Of a stretch of DNA of 64,000 bases, positions 37,396 through 48,340 are shown piece after piece; the stretch's first letter is position 1; each line of letters starts with the position of its first letter. Under the pieces are notes generated by a model. The model searched no databases and had not been told where the DNA came from. It worked only from the letters and a program-made list of their open reading frames with translations. The DNA lies in the NCBI GenBank assembly GCA_029204045.2, contig CM055067.1:21712838-21776837 (forward strand). Direction: 5' to 3'. Origin of the DNA: Tillandsia leiboldiana. Taxonomy: Eukaryota; Streptophyta; Magnoliopsida; Poales; Bromeliaceae. A program made the translations under genes and the position numbers.

Positions 37396-39148
37396 CCCTG
37401 CTGGGTGACCCTCCAAAAGGATTAACTCCTCGCAACTGCAACGACCGGATTCTCCTCTGATAACTCCTCGCAACTGCAACGACCGGTGACTGTCGATGTG
37501 GGTTCGCAGAGGTAGAGAGGGATCGCCGGTTTCGACTTAGATAACTCGAAACGTAAATGAATAAATGTACGGCTGATGAGCCGATTGAATCGTTAAAGCG
37601 CAAAAGGAGCAAATAAAGACACGACCAAGGGATCGGTTTACACTCTAAATGTAAAAACGTAAATAAAGACGCGGCTGAGCCGGTTTATGTAAGAAAGTAA
37701 TCAGATATGCGCAGCGGAAAAAGAAACGCAATTAAAAATTTTCTTAAAAACAAAGATCACCTCATGTATTGTTTTAGATCGAAAAAGGTAATCTAATTGA
37801 TCTTATCAATTAGGATTTAATTTTTACCTTGCGCGGGTCGAGATCACCGCAAAGCCGACGATCGTTGGTAAAAATTGTTCGTCCTTGATAGCCGCGCACG
37901 CACCCGGCCTCTACTTGTGTCCACACGGAATCACGCCCTTGATCGAAATAATCGATCGCCTTGATTCGCGATCTAATCACGAATTAACTCTCGCGTCGAT
38001 GTAAGGAGGATGAATCAATCTTCAAATTGTGCTAGCAATCTTCCGAAGATCGAGAACAATGAATTAATTGTGGAGGATTTGAGGAAGAGAATAGGCAGCT
38101 AGGGTTTTCTTTTTCTCTTTTATTTCTCTCATTTCAAAATATGTCACATATGACATATATTTATATTGAGAAAACCCTAACCCTAATTCTAATCCTAATC
38201 GAATCCTAATCCGATTGGATTATCCATTATCCTTAAGTTAGTTTCAATATGATTAGAATCCGAATCCTAATTCGATTCGTGTGTAACATTTACACATAAG
38301 TCCTCAAAATATTTACTAACGATTAGTAAATACACCATGCAACTTTTGCACTTAAAATACCTCTAATTTATAATAATTGCAAATTAGTCCTTTTACTAAT
38401 AAATTAGTAAACTTTAGTATTGTGATTATAATTAATCCATTCTATAAACTTCTTTATCATCTCCTTAATATCGATCATGCGCGATTCCTTATGTGTGTGA
38501 CCTAATAGGTTCAATTCTGTCTGGTAGTGAGATATGATGCGATCCCCATCGACATCATCATCGAAACTCTTTTTGATGGATCAAACACTTTTGATTCTTC
38601 CATCGTATAATAATTATTCGCCTATAATTATTCTTATTGGTTCCCACAATCCACCAGTGACGCCTAGCAGCATATAGTGGCAATCCAGTCAGAAGTGAAT
38701 ATTGGACTGAACCTCAAGGTGCAGTTACCGTACAATACAATCCTTCTATCGCATAGTCCCAACTGAGTGGAGGTCATGGGATACTCGTCAAACCCCATCA
38801 CCCGTTATATGACAATTGATAGGGCAGAAGCTCATATGGTTACTCTTGGAAACAACTTTCCATGAACTATATTACCCCGGCCGAGGATTTCTGAGCTTTG
38901 CCTTACAAATAGCATAGGACTAATTATCTCTCTACCGAGAGCGATAGATCCCCTGTAAACAAACACCCATTCCTAATATGAACCGACTGCAGCCAACATA
39001 TACTACTAAGACCCGTGACTCGGATCAGAGTTTATTGCATAATCAAACTACAGTAGCCTCATATTGAATGGCCGTGGTGTCGCAGGTCTAAGGATCAGTT
39101 GTACTACTGCAACATCGAATCAGTTACTGACGAATGAGTAGACATCCA
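37396..39148. other. Probable retroelement remnant, no gene
   Basis: Holds a tandem pair of AACTCCTCGCAACTGCAACG (near 37427 and 37461), a run of diverged telomere-like CCTAA/CCTAATC units (38170-38220), and unique-looking sequence up to the LTR of Sirevirus B. No protein-like frame. The retroelement origin is a guess from composition. Confidence 0.35.
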
Positions 39149-40514
39149 TGTTGGGTTATGTATAATTGGATCTAAATAGGGAAAAAAACACCTAGAGGGG
39201 GGTGAATAGGTGTAAACAATAAACACTCAAAAATCTTTGCGATATAAAACCCAATGCGGAAAAATAAATAACACGCAGAGATTTTTACGTGGAAAACTCC
39301 AAACCGGAGTAAAAAACCACGGGACCGATAACACGGTGAAATCCACTAGAATTAAACACGTACAAGGTGATATACCGTACTCACAGACGACTCAACCTTT
39401 TCCATACGCTCCTAGTTGATCTTCTCCGCTCGCTCCACGACGCTTCTCGAATCCACGATTTGCGTCCAACGCCGAATCCACGACGTCCGACCGAATCCAC
39501 GGTCTTCACCCAGTAGCACGCTTCAAATCCACGAACGTACCTCGCTCCGAATCCACGAGAGCGGTAGCACCTTGAATCCACAAGGCCACGCGAGTCCACG
39601 CGCCGATTTTGGGAAAATCGTTGTTTTTGGGTGGTGATGATCCGCCGAATACTTAGATTAGAAATAGATCGGAAATACCATCTAAGTATTCATTGATTTG
39701 ATTCTACTCAAAATGTGAGTAAGAAAACCTAGAATCAAATCAATCAATATAGATGAAGAAACATAAGATTTAATCTATTGATTTCCTTTCTTCTCTATTT
39801 GTGGATCTATCTAATTCGGTCGTCTTTTTTCTTTTTCGTGGGTTGCCCTAAAAGATGAATTAAAGGGTCTATATATAGGTTAGAAACCATTGGAAGAAGA
39901 TAAGAATCAAAAACTAACCATTTCTGGAATTTTTCAGGACGGCGATCCGGATCGGACTTCGGCGATCCGGATCGGACTTCGGCGATCCGGATCGGACTTC
40001 GGCGATCCGGATCGGACTTCGGCGATCCGGATCGCAGTAGCGAGACAAACAGTTTCCAGAAAAACCAAGGTTCGGGATCCGGATCGAAGTGCCTGATCCG
40101 GATCGTTCATACAGTTTCACCAAACACCAACGTTCGGGATCCGGATTGCAAAGCCTGATCTGGATCGTTCATAAAACATGGTAAAACCAGTGTTCGGGAT
40201 CCGGATCAAGGGAGGCTACGATCCGGATTGAACTGATGTATGAACGAACACCCTTCGAGATCCGGACTGGAAAGTGTGATCCGGATCCTGAACATGTCGC
40301 ATGTCCAGTTTTTGATTTTTATGCAATAAGAAATTCATCCAAGTGTTTCTACACTATAAGAAGTATTCGGATCACCAAAAATAATTAGTTAAACATACCT
40401 GATCCTTTTGAATTCTTCTTTCTTGAGATTGAGTTAAAAGATCCAACTTTCTTTATCTTCAATCTTCAAGACTTAACCGAATTCACGAAATACGCCAACT
40501 CAAATTCCGTAACA
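39149..40514 (-). repeat. 3' LTR of Sirevirus B
   Basis: 1,366 bp, plus-strand ends TGTTGGGTTATG...TCCGTAACA. It is matched along its whole length by 44955-46299. The CCTAGAGGGGGGTGAATAGG phrase near the LTR end is common in Sirevirus LTRs. Confidence 0.85.
39870..40295 (-). promoter_or_regulatory. LTR-B promoter: GATCCGGATC palindrome array plus TATA box
   Basis: TATATATA on the minus strand at 39870-39877. Starting 64 nt upstream of it lie many ATCCGGAT palindromes, including four head-to-tail copies of the 20-bp unit GGCGATCCGGATCGGACTTC (39941-40020) and a partial fifth. LTR-A has the same layout (TATA 45720-45727, palindromes 45789-46074) with a single copy of the 20-bp unit. Position and palindromic form suggest binding sites for a dimeric factor (inference). 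Confidence 0.65.
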
Positions 40515-40529
40515 ATCTCCCCCTTTGGC
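40515..40529 (-). other. Polypurine tract of Sirevirus B
   Basis: The minus strand reads GCCAAAGGGGGAGAT directly before the LTR start TGTTACGG. Identical in element A at 46300-46314. Confidence 0.85.
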
Positions 40530-41214
40530 GGTTTCGTGACAAAATATAAATCCACTCAAGAAAATTCAAAAAAGATATTTTTGTTGCTATCACCATACAA
40601 CAAAAATTTACAATGGAGATCCAAAATAGATACATGAGTTAAACTCCTAAAACAGACTCTAGACTTAGACATCTGTACTCTCTGCAAAAGAAATCATTCT
40701 TGACAAAAAAATCGTTAGATACCTCAAGAATTTTATATCATTCAAAAACCACATACAGAGATGAAGTTTATGCTCATTTACTTACCATGACATTTATACA
40801 TTCAGATATGTAATTTGATCATAGTTAAAAACCAACATATCTCCTATGCAATCAAAATCCAAATGTCACAAAAATTGTTAGTGAACATCAACTTGTTAGT
40901 TATATTACATGCCCAAATAGTTAGCAATTAGTTAGTCGAGGCATGCAAGCAATCACAAAAGAAAACCAAAAGTTGAAGTTCCACTTACCTTACTTACCTT
41001 CATAGTTCAACTGGACAATCAAGATTGTTCAAACTGTTCTAATACTCTCTCCCCATTTTTGTCACAAAGTTAGCCAAAATTATCAAAAATGAGAGCAAAG
41101 TTAACAAGTTCAAGAACCAAAAGTTTGAGAATTAAAACTAAAAACTAAAACTTAAAACCTGCACAAGAAAAGATTAAAAATCTGCACAAGAAAAAGAATT
41201 AAAAAGGAAGAGAA

Positions 41215-42651
41215 TTACTCAGAATCATCTGAACTGATGCAGCCGAGTATTTGGAAGATTTTCTTTAAACGTTTGTTCATGGATGACTGGTTCTTGTTGA
41301 CCTTTTTTATTTCTTCCTTTACTTCAATCAGTTCATTTGAAATGCGTTCTTGCTCGTTGGAGAGCCTTTGCTGTTCTCTATAAATGGAGGTAACCGATGC
41401 ATCATCATCGGATGTCGATGGAGGTGCTTGTTGTGCTGCAGGTGCTGGTTGAACTGGAGGTGCTGCTGGAGCAGAGGTTGTTGCTTGTTGTTGTGTTCTT
41501 CGTCGGTGAGGAGGTGATGGGGGCTCATCTTGCTTTGTTGAGAGAGACTTGACAATAGTTGTTTCATTGATCGTTCCTAGACTGTGCATGTAGGAACTCG
41601 CACTTGTGTCAGCTTTAAATTTTCGAAGAATGCGCATAATGATCATTGGATAAGGTAGTCTCTCTGAAGGGTGAGCATGTTCCACATAGCGTACCATCCT
41701 CGACCAGATGATATAAGGAATATTTAAGTTTGCTCCCATTGCTGCTGTGGGGTTGCCAAGAAGATAGAGGAATAACATCCTATCCCACCGAAGAACCTTT
41801 GTATTCATGTTTGGAAGGACGTTATAACAGATAATGAAGTTCAAAAAGCGATACTCTGGTCGAAGTTCTTTTGAAAATACGGAGTTTCCTGCCGACAGAG
41901 TATCGGGAACACAGATTCCATCAACTACCACTCTCCAGGAGTTGGTGGTGTAGGTTTGACACTTCATATAATGAGCCCCATCCGCTCTGGCCGTCATTCC
42001 CAACGCCTCTCCAATCAGTTGAGGGGTTACTTTGATCTTAACATTCTTGACCAATGTTTGGAATTCTCGACGTCCACTCTCCTGATCAACTAGATAGCAG
42101 GCATTTTGATAAAACATTCTTACTGAGTGAAGACAATACCCAGTGGTCTCGGGGAAGTTGCAGATGGGAGCAAGACCTGTCCGGTCATACAGAGTCCCAA
42201 AAAGTGAAGATCGTTCCTTCAAGGCTTTGACATTGACATGTCTTTCGCCAATGCATTCCCTGTTCTCAAAATCCTTTATCCTAGCAGAGCTGAAAAAGTC
42301 TTGTGGAGGAGGCTGGCTAGCAACTGGTTGCTCAATGGAAATTCCTCGAGCACTCCCTCTCTTGCGAGCAACACTTTTTCTTCTTGTTTTCACAGAAGGT
42401 TCTTCCATTGGAGCTTTGCCCTTTTCAGCAGCAGTAGGCGGAGCCTTTGATGTTTCTGCAGGCGCTTTTCCCTTCGAAGCAGTGGGTGCAGTTGGTTCAA
42501 CTTGCAACTCATCCCAATCGATCGATTCCGTCTCAGATTCCGTATCGGAATCATCTTTAGTTTTCTTCGCCTTCTTAGCCCTCTTGGGCTTGACAGTGTC
42601 TCTAGTATGGACCATAGTAGCCAGAAGAAAAATGATCCAGGTGATCACCAT
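41215..42651 (-). CDS. Sirevirus downstream (envelope-position) protein, full-length copy
   Basis: 478 aa from the chosen ATG at 42651. This is the first ATG after a conserved candidate splice acceptor, and the ATG and following hydrophobic run (W-I-I-F-L-L-A-T) are matched in element A. A second conserved ATG (MVH, at 42615) starts the soluble part. From MVH: a charged Lys/Asp/Glu-rich region to about 95, a conserved-looking globular region about 106-350 of the type labelled putative plant transposon protein, a Pro/Ala/Gln linker, then a coiled coil about 412-453 and an acidic Ser/Asp/Glu tail. It sits between pol and the 3' LTR, where SIRE1-like elements carry their envelope-like ORF. No viral envelope signature beyond position was seen; function unknown. 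Confidence 0.7.
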   Translation of the reverse strand: MVITWIIFLLATMVHTRDTVKPKRAKKAKKTKDDSDTESETESIDWDELQVEPTAPTASKGKAPAETSKAPPTAAEKGKAPMEEPSVKTRRKSVARKRGSARGISIEQPVASQPPPQDFFSSARIKDFENRECIGERHVNVKALKERSSLFGTLYDRTGLAPICNFPETTGYCLHSVRMFYQNACYLVDQESGRREFQTLVKNVKIKVTPQLIGEALGMTARADGAHYMKCQTYTTNSWRVVVDGICVPDTLSAGNSVFSKELRPEYRFLNFIICYNVLPNMNTKVLRWDRMLFLYLLGNPTAAMGANLNIPYIIWSRMVRYVEHAHPSERLPYPMIIMRILRKFKADTSASSYMHSLGTINETTIVKSLSTKQDEPPSPPHRRRTQQQATTSAPAAPPVQPAPAAQQAPPSTSDDDASVTSIYREQQRLSNEQERISNELIEVKEEIKKVNKNQSSMNKRLKKIFQILGCISSDDSE

Positions 42652-42681
42652 TGCTACTAGTTGCTTGTGAGAAAGGAAATC

Positions 42682-43064
42682 CTGTGAGCAACAACTCAAG
42701 AACACGAAAAAATTATTAATTTTTAAAAATTTGAAAAATTGTACCCAAACAATCATTATCGTATAGAAAGACTAAGAATCAAATTAGTTTTGCAAAAGGA
42801 ATTTTAAAAATAGATCAATCGCATGATTTTGGAAAATTCCCATTATATGCCCTAAAACCGAGATTTTTGAAATCGAAGGCCAAAAATCCGTTTATCATTA
42901 GAATACCCAGCATATAATCAAAACTAATCTACCCAGAGTTCTTATTTCAAAAGAAATTTGATAAAAAACCATCCATAAACGAGAAAGATACGGAAATTCA
43001 TCACGTTTTTGAGGAAGAATATGAAAAACTGTGAAATACCGAGATTTTGATCAATAAAACTTAC
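42682..43064 (-). other. Candidate intron in the leader of the downstream ORF, element B
   Basis: Donor CCAA/GTAAGTTTTATTG at 43064 and acceptor GTTGTTGCTCACAG/GATTTCC at 42682, 383 bp, T-rich before the acceptor. Element A has the same donor and an equivalent acceptor giving 387 bp (47689-48075). Conservation in both copies supports it; no RNA evidence. Confidence 0.55.
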
Positions 43065-43292
43065 TTGGAATCGAAGAACTTGAGTTTGAAAGCTTCCAAG
43101 ATGGATGTATTCTAGAGAGAGAAGCTCTGGAGACTTTAGAACAAAAGATTGAGGTAAAAGAAATCAAAACCCTTTTGTTCTATATAAAATCCTAACCGCG
43201 ATCCGGATCAGTTCGTGATTACGATCCGGATCGGCTACCCGCAAAGAATACCTGCGTTCGGGATCCGTATCGGCTTGTCCAATCCGGATCGG
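43065..43292 (-). promoter_or_regulatory. Candidate internal promoter and ATG-free leader, element B
   Basis: Reading the minus strand: four ATCCGGAT-type palindromes (43292-43198), then TTTTATATAG (43190-43181), then about 115 nt of CT-rich leader without any ATG, ending at the candidate donor. This copies the LTR arrangement of palindromes followed by TATA box. Inferred to drive the downstream ORF. Confidence 0.5.
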
Positions 43293-43574
43293 CTACAACT
43301 TTTTCTTCAGAAAAATTCAGAAAAATTCTAGAAAACCCAGAAAAAGATTGTAAGCAATTTTGTGTATCAACTTTAAATGAAAATCATCGTTTCATACAAC
43401 AAGAAATAGATTGTGCCAAATCTATCAATAACATCCAACAAATGAAACGAAAATTTATAAAAATTAAATCCCTTAAAGTTGAACAACTTCAATTACATCT
43501 AACTTGATCTTATGAGTAATGCCTTTATCAAATCATCAATTCGGTAAAGAAAATTAAATACAAAGATCAATAGA

Positions 43575-44954
43575 TGTCACGCCCCGGGGTCGAAACTGCG
43601 ACCCGGGCTCACTAACAGATCCGCCATCTGTACGGAAACTGCCGTACAGACGAAGCGTCTAACCTGCAGAAAGAATCAACTACAGAGATACGGATATCAG
43701 AGCTGAAAGTAAACTAGTAAGAACTGAAGACCAAACACTGTACAACTGAAAATAATACAATATCCATCTCCCAAATACGATCGTATACAAAGTCCTCTGA
43801 TACAAAAACTCAAAGGGGAGATATCTCCAATAATGTACATCAGTGTACAAGCTCTCACTACAAAAGTATCCTCACTACATCAGTCTCTCAAACTGTAAAA
43901 TAAAGTAAACTAATCTACTGAAGCTCTCCTCTGAAGGGGTACCGCTACACTCCAACGACGGGTAGGGAACTAGCTCGCGACTCCCTCGCCTCGGTCAGAA
44001 GGATCAGCAACTGGAGCAACAGGAACAGGAGAAGAAATTCCTGGAGAAAAAAAAAAGACACCACGACGGGTGTGAGAACTACTTCCCACAGTAGTTCTCA
44101 GTGGGTGCCGTCAACAAGCCCAACGGTCTGCCCACCAAGTCTACTAGAGGCCAAAGATAACAATGCAACGAAATCTGAACAAGAAAAGCTGGAGCTACTC
44201 TACAGCTACCATGCCTCTATCTAGATACTCCAAAAAGTGGAACAGATGAAACTAAAAGAGTCCACTCGCACCCAAGGTGCTCAATAGACCCAATCGAACT
44301 GACTGCCTCATAGGGTCCAGTCAAGCCTGCGCCTGTCGACTAGGAACGCTCCTGCCCACTACCACACATCCACATGAGGACGAGATTTACGTGGGGCGTC
44401 CTGTCCTACTAACTCATCCCTCGCGCAAAACTGCCTCAACAGGCCAACCATCGTATCCACAGCGGCATCTCAGGACGCGACTCCAACTGAGTAGAACGGC
44501 GCTACATAGAGTATCAAACATTGGCATATGCAGGCTAGTCAAAAACCACGCTCACTCTCAGAACGGTAGGACTCAAGATCCCCAAATACCTCGCACAACA
44601 GTCGGAGCACTCTCGACGACTCAGCTGCTCGGCTAACTCGAAACACGTGACACTAGCCTCTCCAACGGCTCGTAGCACAAGGCTCACTGGCTGGAGATAC
44701 TCCACAGCCAGGAACGACCCATAACTCAGGGTAACAAAACAGGTCGGACAACACTCAACGACCTGGGACCACCGCCAACCCCAACGGTTCCCAACAAGAC
44801 GGACCGGAAGATACTCGACGGCCTGGGACTGCCGTCTGCGCGTCGGCTCCCTCCACGACGGCACAACAGGGAAACAAGACCTCCCGGGACTACCGTTTAC
44901 CCAAACGGCTCCCGGCACAGATAAGCAACCCAGTACAATTACCAGACTCCACTC
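43575..44954 (-). mobile_element. Gypsy-like LTR fragment G, cut by Sirevirus A
   Basis: Starts TGTCACGCCCCGGGGTCG like LTR1 and follows the first part of LTR1 (for example CTGCCCACCAAG.CTACTAGAGG and CTACAGCTACCATGCCTCTAT), so it belongs to the same family as the 4289-17927 element and has the same orientation. Its remaining part would lie beyond element A, outside the window. No coding capacity. Confidence 0.75.
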
Positions 44955-46299
44955 TGTTGGGTTATATGTAATACGGATCTAAATAGGGGAAAAAATACCT
45001 AGAGGGGGGTGAATAGGTGTAAACGCATAAACACTCAAAAAATCATTGCGATAAAAACCCAATGCGGAAATAAAGATAGTACGCAAGATTTTTACGTGGA
45101 AAACTCCATCACCGGAGTAAAAAACCACGGGACCGATAACACGGCAGAAATCCACTAGAATTAAAACACGTACAAGGTGATTTACCGTACACACTTACGA
45201 CTCAACCTTTTCCATACGCTCCTAGAGGATCTTCTCCGCTCGCTTCGCGACGCTTCTCGAATCCACGATCTGCGCCCAACGCCGAATCCACGGCGTCCAA
45301 CGTCGAATCCACGACGTCCGACCGAATCCACGGTCTTCACCCAATAGCACCCTTCGAATCCACGAACGTGCCTCGCTCCGAATCCACGAGAGCGGTTGAA
45401 CCTTGAATCCACAAGGACACGCGAATCCACGCGCCGATTTTTGGGGTAAATCGTTGTTTTGGGTGGTGATGATCCGCCGAATACTTAGATCAAAGATAGA
45501 TCGGAAATACCATCTAAGTATTCATTAGTTTGATTCAACTCAAGATGTGAGTATGAAAACCTAGAATCAAACTAATCAATATAGATGAAGAAACATAGAG
45601 TATTCTCTAATGATTTCCTTTCTTCTCTATATGTGGATCTATAGCCGTATAAAATGATATATGAAAATGACGGCTATTCACTATGTGGATTAACCCTAGA
45701 AAAAGAGTCATAGGGTCTATTTATAGGTTAGAAACCCTAGGAAGGAGATAAGAATCAAAAACCTAACATTTCTGGAAATTTTACGGACGGCGATCCGGAT
45801 CGGACTAGCTGTGATCCGGATCGTCGTAACGAGTCAGCCAGTTCCAGAAAAACGAAGGTTCGGGATCCGGATCGAAGTGCATGATCCGGATCATTCATAC
45901 AGTTTACCAAACATCAACGTTCGGGATCCGGATTGCGAAGCATGATCCGGATCGTTCAAGGAAGATGGTAAACTCACTGTTCGGGATCCGGATCAAGAGG
46001 CTACGATCCGGATTGAACTGGTGTATGAACGAACCACCTTCGGGATCCGGATCGAACAACCTGATCCGGATCCTGAACATGTCCCAAGTCCAGTTTTTGA
46101 TTTTTATGCAATGAAAGATTCTTCCAAATGTTTCTACACTACAAGAAGTATTCGGATCACACAAAATCTTTAGTTAAACATACCTGATCCTTTTGAATTC
46201 TTCTTTCTTGAGATTGAGTTAAATGATCCAACTTTCTTCACCTTCAATCTTCAAGACTTGAGACTTTCACGAAACTACGCCAACTCAAATTCCGTAACA
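44955..46299 (-). repeat. 3' LTR of Sirevirus A
   Basis: 1,345 bp, ends TGTTGGGTTATATG...TCCGTAACA. Same family as 39149-40514 but clearly diverged, so A and B are different insertions, not one element's LTR pair. Confidence 0.85.
45720..46074 (-). promoter_or_regulatory. LTR-A promoter: palindromes plus TATA box
   Basis: TATAAATA on the minus strand at 45720-45727, preceded upstream by about nine ATCCGGAT-type palindromes between 45789 and 46074, as in LTR-B. Confidence 0.6.
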
Positions 46300-46314
46300 A
46301 TCTCCCCCTTTGGC
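46300..46314 (-). other. Polypurine tract of Sirevirus A
   Basis: GCCAAAGGGGGAGAT on the minus strand, immediately before the LTR, identical to element B. Confidence 0.85.
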
Positions 46315-47052
46315 GGTTTCGTGACAAAACACAGATCCACTAAAGAAAATTCAAAAAGATATTTTTGTTGCTATCACCATACAACAAAAATTTACAATGG
46401 AGATCCAAAAAATTTAAAAACATGAGATAAACTCCTAAAACAGACTCTAGACTTAGACATCTGTACTCTATGCACAAAGAAATCATTCTTGACAAAAAGA
46501 GATCGTTAGATACCTCAAGAATATTTAGCATACAAAACCTAGTACAGAGATAGAGTTTATCTAATCATCATGACATTTGAGAATTCAGATATGTAAGAGA
46601 ATGATAGTCAAAAACAACATATCTTCTATGCAACTAAAAACCAAATGTCACACAATGTTAGTCCAACATCAACTTGTTAGTTATATTACATGCCCAAATA
46701 GTTAGTCGAATAGTTAGTCGAGACATGCAAATAATCACAAGATGAAAACCAAAAGTTGAAGTTGAAGAGATACTTACCTTGATGTATACAAAATCTTCAT
46801 CATCAAGATTTTCACAATCATTGTTCAAGTTCCCTTACCTTGATGTTCATTCACATCATCATTGTACAAAGTTCTCTCTAACTCTCTCCCCCTTTTTGTC
46901 ACAAAACAAAGCCAAAATGTAGTTAAGACTACGAAATGTTAGGAGAGTGAAAAGTTCCAATAAAACGTAAAACCTGAGAACTACGCTAAAGTAAGTGTAA
47001 AACTAAATCCTAAAATCAAAATCCTGCACAAAAAGAAAAAGGAAGGTGCAGT

Positions 47053-47616
47053 TCAGTCGGAGGAGTCGGAGCTGGTACAACTCAGCTTGCTCAAAATCCC
47101 TTTAAGCATTGTCGAAATAGTTGAACACTTCTTCTTGATCTTCTTGTGTTCAGAGGAAATTTGCTGAAGTTCTTTCGAAATCCTCTCTTGTGCAGCAGAG
47201 AGTCTTTGTTGTTCCTGGCGAAGCGATTCCAATACAGCAGCGTCTGAACCCTGTCTTTTCGAGTGTGATGGATGCTGTCTAGAAGCAGATGGTGCATCCA
47301 ATCCTTTAACCCATGGAGATTCAGTTTGTAGAACCCCAGAGAGTGAGCGAGCTCTAGTAAGAAACCCACTATGATAACTTTCACTTCTTAGGACATTCTT
47401 TCGTCTTGTATATTGCTTAGTTGTTGATGCAGATTTCATAAGCCTTTTGCCTTTGACAGATTTCCTGTTTTCCTCATCAATCTTCTGTTGAACATCTTTG
47501 AAGAATTCATCCCATTCTTCCGTATCGTACTCTGAGCTGTCCTCCCTGCCTTCGGTTGTCTTATCTTCTGTTGAAAAATCCGGTTTCTCTTTTACAGATG
47601 TACTCTTGTGCACCAT
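47053..47616 (-). CDS. Sirevirus downstream protein, internally deleted copy
   Basis: 187 aa starting MVH. It keeps the acidic W-D-E region near residue 33, a basic middle and the C-terminal coiled coil (QEQQRLSAAQERISKEL, against REQQRLSNEQERISNEL in element B) with the same acidic Ser/Asp tail, but lacks the roughly 250-residue central domain. The frame is nevertheless open to the normal stop. The upstream in-frame ATG used in element B is present here but is followed one codon later by TAA, leaving MVH as the usable start. Could be a functional short form or a deletion relic. Confidence 0.6.
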   Translation of the reverse strand: MVHKSTSVKEKPDFSTEDKTTEGREDSSEYDTEEWDEFFKDVQQKIDEENRKSVKGKRLMKSASTTKQYTRRKNVLRSESYHSGFLTRARSLSGVLQTESPWVKGLDAPSASRQHPSHSKRQGSDAAVLESLRQEQQRLSAAQERISKELQQISSEHKKIKKKCSTISTMLKGILSKLSCTSSDSSD

Positions 47617-47688
47617 TGTGACCAGTAACAGGATTAACCAAGAGAGTTATCTCATGTTGATTCTAGTGCTTAAAGTTTAGAGAAATTG

Positions 47689-48340
47689 TCCTGTGAAAAA
47701 CCAACTCAAGAACACATGAAAAATTGTTAATTTTCAAAGATTGAAAAAATTATACCCAAACAATCATAATCATGTAGAGAAGCTAAGAATCAAATTAGTT
47801 TTGCAAAAGGACTTCTAAAAATAGATCAATTGCATGATTTTCGAAAATCCTTATTATATGCCCTAAAACCGAAATTTTAGAAATCGAAGCCTAAAAATCC
47901 GTTAATCAGGAGAATACCTAGCATATAATCAAAACTAATCTACCCAGAGTTCTTATTTCAAAAGAAATTTGATCAAAAACCATCCACAAACAAAGTTGAT
48001 CCAAGAAATTCATCACGTTTGAGGAGGAAAAGAGAAAAACGGTGAAAAACCGAGATTTTGATCAATAAAACTTACTTGGAGTTGAAGAACTTGAGTTTGA
48101 AAGCTTCCAGGAAGGATGAAATCTAGAGAGAGAGGCTCTGGAAACTTTGGAACAAAAGATTGGAGTAAAGAAATCAAAAACCCCTTTCGTTCTTTATAAA
48201 ACCTAGCCGCGATCCGGATCAGTTCATAACTGCGATCCGGATCGGCTACCCGCAGTGAGAAATTGCGTTCGGGATCCGGATCGGCAGATACAATCCGGAT
48301 CGTCAGCCCGCAGAAGAATTCCTGCGTTCGGGATCCGGAT
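47689..48340 (-). promoter_or_regulatory. Candidate internal promoter, leader and intron, element A
   Basis: Minus strand order: palindromes (48340-48209), TATAAA box (48198-48193), ATG-free leader of about 115 nt, donor CCAA/GTAAGTTTTATTG at 48075, intron, acceptor GGTTTTTCACAG/GACAATTT at 47689. All parts are matched in element B at the same order and near-equal spacing. Confidence 0.5.

Larger units (their letters stand above)
39149..43574 (-). mobile_element. Sirevirus-type Copia element B, 3' part only
   Basis: Contains, in element order, the pol-env spacer, an envelope-position ORF, a polypurine tract (40515-40529) and the 3' LTR. It is cut at 43574 by fragment G; its pol and 5' LTR must lie past the nested elements, outside the window. 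The assignment rests on clear collinearity with element A, which has a Copia polyprotein. Confidence 0.8.

Noticed and set aside
38165..38220. Interstitial telomere repeat
   Set aside because: Only two perfect CCCTAA units, the rest diverged CCTAAT; too short and irregular to call.
42143..42670. 175-codon plus-strand frame
   Set aside because: Exact antisense of the Sirevirus downstream ORF.
39149..46299. Treating 39149-40514 and 44955-46299 as the two LTRs of one element
   Set aside because: Both are followed by the same polypurine tract and downstream ORF on the same side, so each is a 3' LTR of a separate element, and they are too diverged for a recent pair.
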